Shown here piece after piece: positions 15,539 to 22,444 of a DNA stretch of 24,811 bases. The position numbers and the translations under genes are program-made. The stretch is taken from the NCBI GenBank assembly GCA_035653295.1, contig DASRCB010000039.1, positions 1 to 24,811 of the forward strand, given 5' to 3'. The notes beneath the pieces were generated by a model. The model saw only the letters and a list, made by a program, of their open reading frames with translations. It was not told the origin of the DNA and searched no databases. Origin of the DNA: DASRCB01 sp035653295. GTDB lineage: Bacteria > Acidobacteriota > Terriglobia > Bryobacterales > Bryobacteraceae. Positions within the stretch are counted from its first letter, which is position 1; each line of letters begins with the position of its first letter.

Positions 15539-16510
15539 TCAACCGGACGTGTCGACGGGCTTCCCCGCCGAATCGACAAGAACGACATCGGGACGCGGCG
15601 GCGGCTCAGGCGGGCATGGCTGCGCGTCCGAGTGCGATCCAACCTCCCTGGTGTAGACGCGCGTGAACTCCGCTCCAAGGAAGAACACCAGCGCCGAATA
15701 GTAAATCCAGACCAGAAGGATGACGAAAGACCCCGCCGCCCCGTAGGCGCTGCCGACCGTGCTTTTGCCCAGGTAAAGGGCGATCAGAAGCTTGCCGACG
15801 GTGAACAGCAGAGACGTGACCGCCGCCCCGATGGCCACGTCACTCCATTTCAGCCGCACGCTGGGCAACATTCGAAAAATCACGGCGAAAAGCACCGTTA
15901 TAACAACAAACGACAGAATAAAATTGGCGATCTCGAGCAACAGCTCGGAAGACGGCAGAAGACCCGCAAAGTATTTGCCCACGGCCGCCAGCCATGTGTT
16001 CACGAAAAGCGAGAGCAACAGGAAAAGGCCGACTCCGCTGACCAGAAGCAGCGACAGCGTTCTCTGCTTCAAATACGCCAGTATGCTGCGCATTCCCGTG
16101 GAGCCCGTCGCGCCGGGAACATGCCAGATGGTGTTGAGGGCATCCGTCAGTTCCACGACCGCCGAGGTGGCCCCGAAGCAGGCCGTGACAAGGCCGATCG
16201 CTGTTGCGAGCAGGCCGGTGGTGGGCTTGTGCGCGGCGCCGAGCAGACCCTGTACAGCGCGCACCGCCGGATCGCCGGCAGTCTGCCGGATTTGCCAGAG
16301 CAGCTGACTCTGCGCCGCCGCGCGGCCAAACGCGAGTCCCGCGATGCCCAGCAAAACCACGATGAGCGGTGCCAGAGAAAGCGCCGTGTAGTAGGCGAGC
16401 GAGGCCGCCAGCCGAGGCACTTTATCATCGGACCACGCCGAGAGCGTAGATTTTACAATGCGCCTGATCTCATCGCCGTGCAGTGAAAAAAAGAAACCTA
16501 CACGGCGCAC
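15539..16510 (-). CDS. YihY/BrkB-family inner-membrane protein; start uncertain
   Basis: From GTG 16510 this encodes about 323 residues with around six transmembrane helices of the YihY/virulence-factor BrkB family. Family landmarks are KVPRLAASLAYYTALSLAPLIVVLLGIAG, ALNTIWHVPG and AYGAAGSFVILLVWIYYSALVFFLGAEFTRVY. Its molecular function is unsettled; it was once called ribonuclease BN in error. The frame stays open to a GTG at 16690, but that extra 60-residue segment has low third-position GC and holds two perfect inverted repeats. I therefore prefer a start at 16510 or slightly downstream. The C-terminus has a Pro-rich tail (PPEPPPRP). It is probably the first gene of the four-gene envelope operon ending at 13417. 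Confidence 0.87.
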   Translation of the reverse strand: MRRVGFFFSLHGDEIRRIVKSTLSAWSDDKVPRLAASLAYYTALSLAPLIVVLLGIAGLAFGRAAAQSQLLWQIRQTAGDPAVRAVQGLLGAAHKPTTGLLATAIGLVTACFGATSAVVELTDALNTIWHVPGATGSTGMRSILAYLKQRTLSLLLVSGVGLFLLLSLFVNTWLAAVGKYFAGLLPSSELLLEIANFILSFVVITVLFAVIFRMLPSVRLKWSDVAIGAAVTSLLFTVGKLLIALYLGKSTVGSAYGAAGSFVILLVWIYYSALVFFLGAEFTRVYTREVGSHSDAQPCPPEPPPRPDVVLVDSAGKPVDTSG

Positions 16511-16547
16511 AGTTTCGCGCGGCGTCTCGCTTCCGTTGTCCGTAAGC

Positions 16548-16575
16548 TGTTGTTTTTTAAAAGAATGAAACAACA
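16548..16575. promoter_or_regulatory. AT-rich 8-bp inverted repeat, candidate operator
   Basis: TGTTGTTT (16548-16555) and AAACAACA (16568-16575) form a perfect inverted repeat with a 12-nt spacer. It is the most AT-rich stretch of the divergent region between the BrkB and alcohol dehydrogenase genes. The arm spacing would suit a dimeric regulator. It could instead form a hairpin near the 5' end of the BrkB transcript. Confidence 0.4.
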
Positions 16576-16596
16576 ACGGCCCCTCTGTAGTCTCAC

Positions 16597-16623
16597 TGAC
16601 GACCCACAGTTGCGGGGTCGTCA
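16597..16623. promoter_or_regulatory. 9-bp perfect inverted repeat, candidate operator
   Basis: TGACGACCC (16597-16605) and GGGTCGTCA (16615-16623) are perfect inverted copies separated by 9 nt. It lies about 90 bp before the alcohol dehydrogenase start and about 87 bp before the proposed BrkB start. A perfect 18-base match is unlikely to be chance in a region this short, so a regulator site or RNA hairpin is plausible. The binding protein is unknown. Confidence 0.45.
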
Positions 16624-16713
16624 ACCTGCTGTCGGGCATTTCAGTTTCCATTCCTGCGGCTGGCAAGCGCGGGTTGGGGCGATCTTTCACTCAATCGGAG
16701 CGATCAGCGATCA

Positions 16714-17877
16714 ATGAAAGCACTCTGCTGGCACGGCGCCAAAGACGTCCGCGTGGATCGGGTTCCCGATCCCAAACTTCTGAATCCCAGAGACGCCATC
16801 GTGCGCATTACCAGCACTGCGATATGCGGTTCCGATCTGCACCTCTACGATGGCTACATTCCGACACTCGAGTCCGGCGATGTGCTGGGCCACGAGTTCA
16901 TGGGCGAGATCGTCGAGATCGGTAAAGAGAACGGCCTAAAGCGCGGCGACCGCGTTGTCATTCCATTCACCATCGCCTGCGGTAACTGCTTCTTCTGTCA
17001 GAAGTCGCTCACTTCGCTCTGCGACAATTCCAATCCCAATCGCTGGATGGCGGAGAAGCTGTTCGGCGAATCGGCCTCTGGACTCTTTGGATATTCTCAT
17101 TTATTCGGTGGTTACGCCGGTGGACAGGCGGAATACGTGCGTGTGCCGTTCGCCGATTACGGAGCGCTGAAGGTTCCCGACTCTCTCACCGACGAACAGG
17201 TTTTGTTCCTCTCCGACATCTTCCCGACGGCGTATATGGCGGCGGAGAACTGCGAGATTGAAGGCGGCGACACCATCGCCGTCTGGGGCTGCGGGCCCGT
17301 TGGTCTGCTGGCGATCAGGAGCGCATATCTGCTCGGCGCCGAGCGCGTCATTGCGCTCGACCGGTTCCCGGAGCGCCTGCGGCTCGCGCGCGAAGCCGGC
17401 GCCGAGACGCTCGATTACACCCAGGTGGATGTCGTCGAAATCTTGAAGGAGAAGACCGGTGGCATGGGACCGGACAAGTGTATCGACGCGGTTGGCATGG
17501 AGGCGCACGGCACGAGCCCCGACGCGCTGCTCGATCGCGCGAAACAGGCCGTGATGCTCGGAACCGACCGGCCGCACGCGCTGCGCCAGGCGATCCAGGC
17601 ATGCCGCAAGGGTGGCGTGGTTTCGATTCCCGGTGTTTACGCGGGATTTCTCGACAAATTCCCGCTGGGCGCCGCATTTTCCAAGGGGCTTACCTTTCGC
17701 ATGGGGCAGACACACATGCATCGCTACATGAAGCCCCTGTTGGATCGCATCGAGGCCGGCGAGATCGACCCCAGCTTCATCATCACCCACCGCGTGCGGC
17801 TGGACGATGCCCCTTCCATGTACCGTACCTTTCGCGATAAGCAGGATGAGTGCGTCAAGGTGGTCCTGAAGCCGTGA
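16714..17877 (+). CDS. Zinc-dependent alcohol dehydrogenase (formaldehyde-dehydrogenase-like MDR)
   Basis: This 387-residue medium-chain dehydrogenase has the catalytic zinc residues Cys38 (CGSDLHLYDGY) and His60/Glu61 (GHEFMG). The structural zinc site is Cys89, Cys92, Cys95 and Cys103 (CGNCFFCQKSLTSLC). A Rossmann nucleotide-binding motif WGCGPVGLLA lies at about 191-200. The long insertion around 105-140 (SNPNRWMAEKLFGESASGLFGYSHLFGGYAGGQAEYVRVP) and the DKCIDAVGMEAHG segment are typical of the glutathione-independent formaldehyde-dehydrogenase-like subgroup. The true substrate is unknown. It is the first gene of the carbohydrate locus. The glycosidase gene starts on its stop codon (TGATG), so the two are translationally coupled. 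A GGAG lies 13 nt upstream of the ATG. Confidence 0.92.
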   Translation: MKALCWHGAKDVRVDRVPDPKLLNPRDAIVRITSTAICGSDLHLYDGYIPTLESGDVLGHEFMGEIVEIGKENGLKRGDRVVIPFTIACGNCFFCQKSLTSLCDNSNPNRWMAEKLFGESASGLFGYSHLFGGYAGGQAEYVRVPFADYGALKVPDSLTDEQVLFLSDIFPTAYMAAENCEIEGGDTIAVWGCGPVGLLAIRSAYLLGAERVIALDRFPERLRLAREAGAETLDYTQVDVVEILKEKTGGMGPDKCIDAVGMEAHGTSPDALLDRAKQAVMLGTDRPHALRQAIQACRKGGVVSIPGVYAGFLDKFPLGAAFSKGLTFRMGQTHMHRYMKPLLDRIEAGEIDPSFIITHRVRLDDAPSMYRTFRDKQDECVKVVLKP

Positions 17878-19154
17878 TGACACGAGGGGCAGGCCTGTTC
17901 CAATCGTTCTTTCAGGCCGGTTTCGAGTGCTCCACGCACCGCCGTTCGGTGGACCGCCGCCGTCTGGATATGATTGCCGCCAGCGGGCATGGACGGTTTG
18001 CGCGCTCCGACTATGATGCGGTTCGCCGTCTGGGGCTGGGCACGGTCCGCGACGGCCTGCGCTGGCACTTGATCGAAACGCGGCCCGGCGAGTACGACTG
18101 GTCTTCCTGGATTCCGATGTTGCGGGCCGCCGGTGATGCCGGCGTGGAAGTCATATGGGACCTTTTCCACTACGGGTGGCCTGACGATATCGACATATAT
18201 TCCGTGGAATTTATCGACAGGTTCGCGGCATTTACTCGGGCCGCCGCCGATGTGCTCCGTGAACAGGATCACGCTCGTCCGTTCCTGTGCCCCGTCAACG
18301 AGATCTCATTCGTTTCGTGGGCGGGCGGAGAGGCAACGTACATCAATCCCTTCGACAGCCATCGCGGGTTCGAGCTGAAATGTCAGCTGGTGCGGGCCTC
18401 CATTGCCGCCATGGACGCGGTGCGTTCGGTGCTGCCCGATGCCCGGTTCGTGCACTGCGAGCCGGCGATCCACATCATCGCCGACCCCGCGCGTCCGCAG
18501 GACGCCGATGAAGCGGAACACTACCGCCTGTTCCAGTTCCAGAGCCTGGATATGCTCGCGGGGCGCTTGTGCCCGGAGCTCGGCGGTCATGCCCAATACC
18601 TCGACATCATTGGACTGAACTACTACAACAACAACCAGTGGCGCCACAACAGCTCGACCATCTGGCTGGGCGAGCCATGCTACCGGCCGTTCCGCGACAT
18701 CCTGCGCGAGTATCACGAGCGGTATGGCTGCCCCATGCTGATCGCCGAAACCGGGTGCGAAGGCGACGAGCGCCCGCGCTGGTTTCGTTATGTGTGCGGC
18801 GAAGCCGCCGCGGCCATGGACAGCGGCGTGCCTCTGCATGGCATCTGCCTTTATCCGGTGGCGAATCATCCCGGATGGGACAACGAGCGGCATTGTCCGA
18901 ACGGCCTGCTCGGGTACGCCGGAGAGGATGGCCGCCGTCCGGTATTCCGTCCTCTGGCCCTCGAACTGCGGCGGCAGCAGCGAATTTTCGGAGAAGCGCT
19001 CATTGACAGCCCTGGAGTAATTACACATGAAACTGGATCTGATCTGTTTTTGTCATTTGCGATGGGGGTTCGTGTACCAAAGGCCGCAGCATCTGCTGAG
19101 CCGCTTCGCGCGCGAGACGCGAGTCTTCTTCATGGAGGAGCCGACGTTTCATGA
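17877..19154 (+). CDS. GH1-like glycosidase (beta-glucosidase/galactosidase-like)
   Basis: This 425-residue TIM-barrel-type protein resembles family 1 glycosidases (COG2723-like). The probable acid/base is Glu142 in CPVNEIS and the probable nucleophile Glu291 in LIAETGCEG. Other landmarks are VIWDLFHYGWPDD (about 92-104), IIGLNYYNNNQW (about 244-255) and HGICLYPVANHPGWDN. It has no signal peptide, so it is probably cytoplasmic. The start ATG overlaps the preceding TGA by one base. Its last 41 codons (from 19027) overlap the glycosyltransferase gene in another frame. This tail has no family resemblance, while a TAA in the +1 frame at 19018-19020 would give a natural end, so a C-terminal frameshift is possible. 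The sugar substrate is unknown. Confidence 0.85.
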   Translation: MTRGAGLFQSFFQAGFECSTHRRSVDRRRLDMIAASGHGRFARSDYDAVRRLGLGTVRDGLRWHLIETRPGEYDWSSWIPMLRAAGDAGVEVIWDLFHYGWPDDIDIYSVEFIDRFAAFTRAAADVLREQDHARPFLCPVNEISFVSWAGGEATYINPFDSHRGFELKCQLVRASIAAMDAVRSVLPDARFVHCEPAIHIIADPARPQDADEAEHYRLFQFQSLDMLAGRLCPELGGHAQYLDIIGLNYYNNNQWRHNSSTIWLGEPCYRPFRDILREYHERYGCPMLIAETGCEGDERPRWFRYVCGEAAAAMDSGVPLHGICLYPVANHPGWDNERHCPNGLLGYAGEDGRRPVFRPLALELRRQQRIFGEALIDSPGVITHETGSDLFLSFAMGVRVPKAAASAEPLRARDASLLHGGADVS

Positions 19155-20151
19155 CGAGGGGCCCCGCTGCGACGTCATCGCCGACCCGGAATCCGGAGTG
19201 CAGATTGTGGTTCCGCGGTTGCAGCACGGAACAGCGCCCGAGGACGCCGAGCGCCTGCAGCGGGTCTTTTTGGACCACCTGATCGAGTCTCACGAGATCA
19301 ACAATTCTGTTGCGTGGTACTACACCCCCATGATGCTGGGCTTCTCCGCGCATCTGCGGCCCCGGGTCACGGTATACGACTGCATGGACGAACTGTCGCT
19401 GTTCCGTGGCGCGCCGCCGGCGTTGCGCGAACGAGAGGCGGATCTGTTTCGTCGCGCGGATCTCGTCTTCACCGGCGGTCAATCGCTGTACGAGGCCAAG
19501 CGTACGCAGCACCGCGACGTGCACTGTTTGCCCAGCAGCGTCGACGTGGCGCATTTCGCCCAGGCCCTCGCGCATGCCGCAGATCCCGCCGACCAGGCGT
19601 CCATTCCCCATCCCCGCATCGGCTACTGCGGCGTGATCGACGAACGCATGGATCTGGACCTCATCGCCGGCGTGGCCTCCGTGCGTCCGGACTGGCATCT
19701 GGTGATGCTCGGGCCGGTGGTGAAGATCGACCCCGAGGCTTTGCCGAAGAACGAGAACATCCACTGGCTGGGAGGGAAGAAATACGCCGAACTGCCGGCC
19801 TATATGAGCGGCTGGGACGCGGCCATGCTGCCCTTCGCGCATAACGAATCGACCCGGTTCATCAGTCCCACCAAGACCCCGGAATATCTGTCCGCCGGTC
19901 TGCCCGCCGTGTCCACGTCCATTCGCGATGTGGTGCGGCCGTATGGGGAACAGGGTCTGGTGCAGATCGCCGACACTCCGGAGGCGTTCGTGAGCGCCGT
20001 TGAGCGGGCCTTCGCACAGCGCTCGGACGCCGCGTGGGCGCGGCAGGTGCAGCAGTTTCTCAGCGGCCTTTCGTGGGACAGCACGCAGCGCCGCATGGCC
20101 AATCTCATCCTGTCGAAGACGGAAGCGGAATCGGAGCAGGCCGTCGCCTGA
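19027..20151 (+). CDS. Glycosyltransferase (GT4-like, GT-B fold)
   Basis: This 374-residue protein begins with LDLICFCHLRWGFVYQRPQH, a typical opening of a cytoplasmic glycosyltransferase subgroup. The second half carries the donor-binding region of GT-B enzymes: WLGGKKYAELPAYMSGWDAAMLPFA, then FISPTKTPEYLSAGLPAVST, whose Pro-Thr-Lys-x-x-Glu-Tyr element corresponds to the EX7E-type nucleotide-sugar site. It transfers a sugar from an activated donor. The next gene makes UDP-galactofuranose, so a galactofuranosyl transfer is conceivable, but classical galactofuranosyltransferases are of other families and the donor is not shown. Homology starts exactly at ATG 19027, which confirms the start despite the 128-nt overlap with the glycosidase frame. 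Confidence 0.88.
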   Translation: MKLDLICFCHLRWGFVYQRPQHLLSRFARETRVFFMEEPTFHDEGPRCDVIADPESGVQIVVPRLQHGTAPEDAERLQRVFLDHLIESHEINNSVAWYYTPMMLGFSAHLRPRVTVYDCMDELSLFRGAPPALREREADLFRRADLVFTGGQSLYEAKRTQHRDVHCLPSSVDVAHFAQALAHAADPADQASIPHPRIGYCGVIDERMDLDLIAGVASVRPDWHLVMLGPVVKIDPEALPKNENIHWLGGKKYAELPAYMSGWDAAMLPFAHNESTRFISPTKTPEYLSAGLPAVSTSIRDVVRPYGEQGLVQIADTPEAFVSAVERAFAQRSDAAWARQVQQFLSGLSWDSTQRRMANLILSKTEAESEQAVA

Positions 20152-20154
20152 AAC

Positions 20155-20161
20155 GGAGAGG
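20155..20161 (+). promoter_or_regulatory. Ribosome binding site deciding the glf start
   Basis: GGAGAGG lies 9 nt before ATG 20171. The reading frame is open further upstream inside the glycosyltransferase gene, but this site and the conserved N-terminus (FDYLIVGAGFAG) fix the start at 20171. Confidence 0.75.
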
Positions 20162-20170
20162 ACACGAAAA

Positions 20171-21334
20171 ATGTTTGATTATCTAATCGTCGGAGCCGGA
20201 TTCGCCGGCAGCGTCATCGCCGAACGGCTGGCGCGCGGCTTTGGATATCGCGTGCTCATCTGTGATCGGCGGCCGCATATCGGCGGCAACGCGTACGATC
20301 ACTACAACGATGACGGAATCCTGATTCACCGCTACGGACCGCACATCTTCCACACCAACTCGCGCGATGTATTCGATTACCTGTCGCGCTTCACCGCCTG
20401 GCGGCCGTACGAGCACCGCGTGCGCGCGCTGGTGGATAACAAGCTGGTCCCCATTCCCATCAACCTGGACACCGTGAACCAGCTTTACGGATTGAACCTC
20501 GATTCCAGTGAGTTGGAAGGTTTCTTCCAGTCCATTGCGGAAAAGCGCGACTCGATTCGCACTTCCGAGGACGTGGTGGTCAGCCGCGTGGGGCGGGAAC
20601 TCTATGAGAAGATGTTCCGCGGCTACACGCGGAAGCAGTGGAGCCTCGATCCTTCGCAGCTCGACGCGTCGGTGACGGCGCGCATCCCCGTCCGCACCAA
20701 CCGCGACGACCGGTATTTCACCGACAGCTATCAGGCCATGCCCCTGCACGGCTACACGCGGCTGTTCGAGAACATGCTTGACCACCCGAATATCAGCATC
20801 CTGCTGAATACGGACTACCGCGACGTTCTCGATGAGATTCCGTTCGGAGAGATGATCTACTCCGGGCCGATTGATGAGTTTTTCGATTATCGCTACGGCA
20901 AGCTGCCCTATCGCTCCCTGGATTTCCGGCACGAGACCATCGATCGAGCGGTTTTTCAATCGGCGCCGGTGGTGAACTATCCGGACGAGAAGGTCCCGTA
21001 TACGCGCATCACTGAGTTCAAGTACCTGACCGGGCAGAATCATCAGCGGACGAGCATCGTCTACGAATTCCCGACCGCCGAGGGCGATCCTTACTATCCC
21101 GTCCCCAGGCCGGAGAACAACGTTCTGTACCGCAAATATCAGGCGCTTGCCGAAAGCACTCCGGGCGTATACTTTACCGGAAGGCTGGGAACTTACAAGT
21201 ACTACAACATGGATCAGGTGGTCGCGCAGTCGCTTACGTTGATAGGCAGGATTACGGGCGCGACACGAACCGAGCTGACGCGTCGTCAGCCGGCGGTGAC
21301 AACGGCCGCGGTAGAGAAGGAGTTGACGGCCTGA
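20171..21334 (+). CDS. glf: UDP-galactopyranose mutase
   Basis: This 387-residue flavoenzyme interconverts UDP-galactopyranose and UDP-galactofuranose, the donor of galactofuranose in surface glycans. The FAD dinucleotide fold DYLIVGAGFAGSVIAERLA lies at the N-terminus. The family signatures are RRPHIGGNAYDHY, HRYGPHIFHTN, FRGYTRKQWSLDPSQLDASVTARIPVR, DDRYFTDSYQAMPLHGYT, MIYSGPIDEFFDYRYGKLPYRSL and the C-terminal GRLGTYKYYNMDQVVAQSL. Length fits the bacterial family (about 370-400). It lies 19 bp after the glycosyltransferase gene with its own good ribosome site, and 27 bp before the SDR gene. Its presence indicates that the organism can make galactofuranose; the acceptor glycan is not identified here. 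Confidence 0.97.
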   Translation: MFDYLIVGAGFAGSVIAERLARGFGYRVLICDRRPHIGGNAYDHYNDDGILIHRYGPHIFHTNSRDVFDYLSRFTAWRPYEHRVRALVDNKLVPIPINLDTVNQLYGLNLDSSELEGFFQSIAEKRDSIRTSEDVVVSRVGRELYEKMFRGYTRKQWSLDPSQLDASVTARIPVRTNRDDRYFTDSYQAMPLHGYTRLFENMLDHPNISILLNTDYRDVLDEIPFGEMIYSGPIDEFFDYRYGKLPYRSLDFRHETIDRAVFQSAPVVNYPDEKVPYTRITEFKYLTGQNHQRTSIVYEFPTAEGDPYYPVPRPENNVLYRKYQALAESTPGVYFTGRLGTYKYYNMDQVVAQSLTLIGRITGATRTELTRRQPAVTTAAVEKELTA

Positions 21335-21361
21335 CACACCGCCGCTAGTGAGGAGTACGCC

Positions 21362-22438
21362 ATGAGAACGTCTTCGGCGTTGTTGATGGCCGCCGGCATC
21401 GCAGGCGGAGCTGTAGCGGTGGCCAGCGCCGCCGCGGCGCTGAAAAGCTGGGGAGCGGTGGCGCGCAGGGCGCGGAAGATTGCCGCTTCGGCTTCGCTCG
21501 ACGGTCAGGTAGTGTTGATTACCGGTGGATCGCGCGGGCTGGGCCTGCAACTGGCCCGCGAATTTGCCGCGCACGGCTGCCGCATCGCGATCTGTGCGCG
21601 CAACGCCGCCCAACTGGAGGCCGCGCGGGCCGACCTCGAACGTCGCGGCGCGGCTGTACTGGCCATTCGCTGCGATCTCACTGAGCGCGCTCAGGTCGAG
21701 CAGCTCGTGGGCCGTGTCACGGAACACTTCGGACGCATTGACATACTGGTCAACAACGCGGGCTCCATCGCCGTTGGCCCGATGGAAAGCGTGCGCGTCG
21801 AGGACTTCGAACAGGCAATGGCCATCATGTTCTGGGCGCCGGTTTACGCCTCTCTCGCCGTCATCCCGCAAATGCGCGCGCGTCGCAGCGGGCGCATCGT
21901 GAATATTACCTCCATCGGCGGCAAAATCAGTGTGCCCCACCTCGTTCCGTACAGCTGCGCGAAATTCGCGGCCGTGGCATTGTCGGAAGGCATGCGCACG
22001 GAGCTGGCGCGGGACGGGATCAGCGTCACCACCATCGTCCCCGGCCTGATGCGCACCGGCTCACACCTGAATGCGGAGTTCAAAGGCAACCACGCCCGCG
22101 AATATCTGTGGTTCAGTCTGAGCGCCGCTTCACCACTTACCGCCATCAGCGCTGAGCGCGCGGCGCGTGACATCGTTCAGGCCACGCGCTGGGGACTGCC
22201 GGAACGCGTTCTTTCCGTTCCCGCCAACCTTGCTGCGCGCCTGCACGGCCTGCTTCCGGAATTGACCATCCCGGTCATGACCCTGGTCAATCAATACCTG
22301 CTTCCATCGGGCAGCGATCCGTCTCGCAGAAAGGGCAGGGAAGCCGAGCGCGAGCTCGATTCCCGGCTGCTGCGCGTGGTCAACACCCTGGGGCGCAGCG
22401 CCGCGCAAGACCTCAACCAGACGCCGGTTACCGCTTAG
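21362..22438 (+). CDS. Membrane-anchored short-chain dehydrogenase/reductase
   Basis: This 358-residue SDR starts with a hydrophobic Ala/Gly-rich segment (about 5-27) that probably anchors it in the membrane. The NAD(P)-binding motif is TGGSRGLG (54-61) with Arg80 in the place that often selects NADP. NNAG lies at 131-134, and the catalytic residues are Ser184, Tyr197 and Lys201 (YSCAK). After the Rossmann domain the protein continues about 90 residues with a second hydrophobic stretch (about 275-293) and a basic C-terminus. It is longer than classical SDRs (about 250). The start is clear: AGGAG precedes ATG 21362. Substrate unknown; the locus suggests a sugar- or lipid-linked intermediate, but that is inference. 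The GDE gene starts 6 bp after its stop. Confidence 0.9.
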   Translation: MRTSSALLMAAGIAGGAVAVASAAAALKSWGAVARRARKIAASASLDGQVVLITGGSRGLGLQLAREFAAHGCRIAICARNAAQLEAARADLERRGAAVLAIRCDLTERAQVEQLVGRVTEHFGRIDILVNNAGSIAVGPMESVRVEDFEQAMAIMFWAPVYASLAVIPQMRARRSGRIVNITSIGGKISVPHLVPYSCAKFAAVALSEGMRTELARDGISVTTIVPGLMRTGSHLNAEFKGNHAREYLWFSLSAASPLTAISAERAARDIVQATRWGLPERVLSVPANLAARLHGLLPELTIPVMTLVNQYLLPSGSDPSRRKGREAERELDSRLLRVVNTLGRSAAQDLNQTPVTA

Positions 22439-22444
22439 CCGGCA

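Noticed and set aside
15494..16486. Plus-strand open frame opposite the BrkB gene
   Set aside because: Extremely Arg/Gln-rich translation; the minus strand encodes an unmistakable multi-helix membrane protein.
20183..21940. Very long antisense open frame (585 codons) across glf and the SDR gene
   Set aside because: It is the high-GC mirror of two confidently identified plus-strand genes; its translation has no recognisable domains or sensible composition.
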